Positions 4,924-5,468 of a stretch of DNA of 5,468 nt are shown here, in pieces. The translations under genes and the position numbers were made by a program. Each line of letters opens with the position of its first letter. Within the stretch, counting starts at the first letter, position 1. The notes beneath the pieces were generated by a model, which was not told the origin of the DNA, did no database searches, and worked only from the letters and a program-made list of their open reading frames with translations. Source of the DNA: Bacteroidota bacterium (GTDB lineage: Bacteria > Bacteroidota > Bacteroidia > Bacteroidales > VadinHA17); the NCBI GenBank assembly GCA_030628785.1, contig DAOVQI010000251.1, positions 1-5,468 of the forward strand, in the 5' to 3' direction.

Positions 4924-5468
4924 GTGAACACTGAACTATTCATAGCGAAACGGCTTATTTCAGGGGAAGAATCTTCAACGAGGATCTCACGGCCAATTGT
5001 TTTTATTGCCATAATAGGAATTTCTTTGGGATTGGCTGTGATGATAATAGCCACAGCCATTGTTACGGGTTTTAAAAATGAAATACGAAATAAGGTAATC
5101 GGTTTTGGTTCTCATATACAGATACTCAATTATGATACAAATACATCATATGAAACAGCTCCTGTTAACAAAAACCAGGAGTTTTATCCCCGAATGGCAA
5201 ATCTGCCAGTAATTAAACATATACAAGTATTTAGCACAAAAGCCGGTATAATAAAAACCGAGACCGATATTCAGGGTGTAGTATTAAAGGGAGTTGGAAG
5301 TGACTTTGACTGGACTTTTTTTAAAAAAAACCTTACTGACGGAGTAGCCTTCCGTGTTACGGATACCATTAAAACAAATAAGGTGTTGATTTCGAAATAT
5401 ATTGCTCAATTATTAAAGTTAAAGGTTGGGGATTCATTTTCTATGTATTTTGTTCAGGAACCTCCACG
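4924..5468 (+). CDS. ABC transporter permease, LolC/LolE-like (FtsX/MacB family), 3'-truncated by the window
   Basis: N-terminal 181 codons of an inner-membrane permease; relatives are about 400 residues, so somewhat under half is visible. The start is VNTELFIAKRLIS, followed by a membrane helix at about 25-48 (PIVFIAIIGISLGLAVMIIATAIV), then TGFKNEIRNKVIGFGSHIQI and the beginning of the large periplasmic domain, including TKAGIIKTETDIQGVVLKGVG and ISKYIAQLLKLKVGD. This order is typical of LolC/E-type subunits, which with an ATPase pull lipoproteins out of the inner membrane for delivery to the outer membrane. The GTG at 4924 is chosen because Bacteroidota relatives begin MNTELFIAKR. An in-frame ATG at 4858 would add 22 residues lacking family character. 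No Shine-Dalgarno sequence is visible. The gene is divergent from the namZ-like gene. Exact cargo is unproven. Confidence 0.9.
   Translation, partial: MNTELFIAKRLISGEESSTRISRPIVFIAIIGISLGLAVMIIATAIVTGFKNEIRNKVIGFGSHIQILNYDTNTSYETAPVNKNQEFYPRMANLPVIKHIQVFSTKAGIIKTETDIQGVVLKGVGSDFDWTFFKKNLTDGVAFRVTDTIKTNKVLISKYIAQLLKLKVGDSFSMYFVQEPP

Overview
The window looks like chromosomal DNA of a member of the Bacteroidota, probably a Bacteroidales-like lineage. The phylum call rests on the AT-rich intergenic DNA, TAnnTTTG-type -7 promoter boxes with no clear Shine-Dalgarno sequences, a BlaI/M56 pair whose peptidase carries CarboxypepD_reg-like and SusC-plug-like modules, and the phylum-typical sequences of the aminotransferase and the LolC/E-type permease. 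The order-level call is inference.

Layout. Positions 1-58 hold a short-unit repeat array (ATTCC every 8-9 bp), followed by a likely promoter and a complete PLP-dependent class I/II aminotransferase (119-1318, +). A convergent intergenic gap (1319-1404) holds two hairpins. Next, on the minus strand, come a 550-residue M56 (BlaR1-like) membrane metallopeptidase (1405-3057) and its BlaI/MecI-family repressor (3054-3434), which overlap by 4 bp. The 72-bp gap upstream of the repressor holds a recognisable promoter overlaid by three palindromic 14-bp sites spaced exactly 20 bp apart. Upstream of that, also on the minus strand, is a DUF1343/NamZ-type exo-N-acetylmuramidase (3507-4700). A 223-bp divergent intergenic region follows. 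It contains a second copy of the octamer repeat in opposite orientation, interrupted by a 28-bp hairpin-forming insert. The window ends inside a LolC/LolE-like ABC transporter permease (4924 onward, +).

How the genes may work together. BlaI and the M56 peptidase form a classic repressor/membrane-sensor pair: an outside signal would activate the HEKEH zinc protease, BlaI would be inactivated, and the self-repressed operon would open. No beta-lactamase is present. The sensor domain is not penicillin-binding but a duplicated CarboxypepD_reg-like domain flanking a TonB-plug-like segment, so the signal is unknown. The NamZ gene next door acts on peptidoglycan fragments, and the permease is probably for outer-membrane lipoprotein release, so the neighbourhood has an envelope theme. 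A functional link between these genes is inference. The aminotransferase appears unrelated.

Most notable: the evenly spaced triple operator, the SusC-like sensor module on the M56 protein, and the palindromic insert that keeps the 8-bp phase of the array it interrupts.
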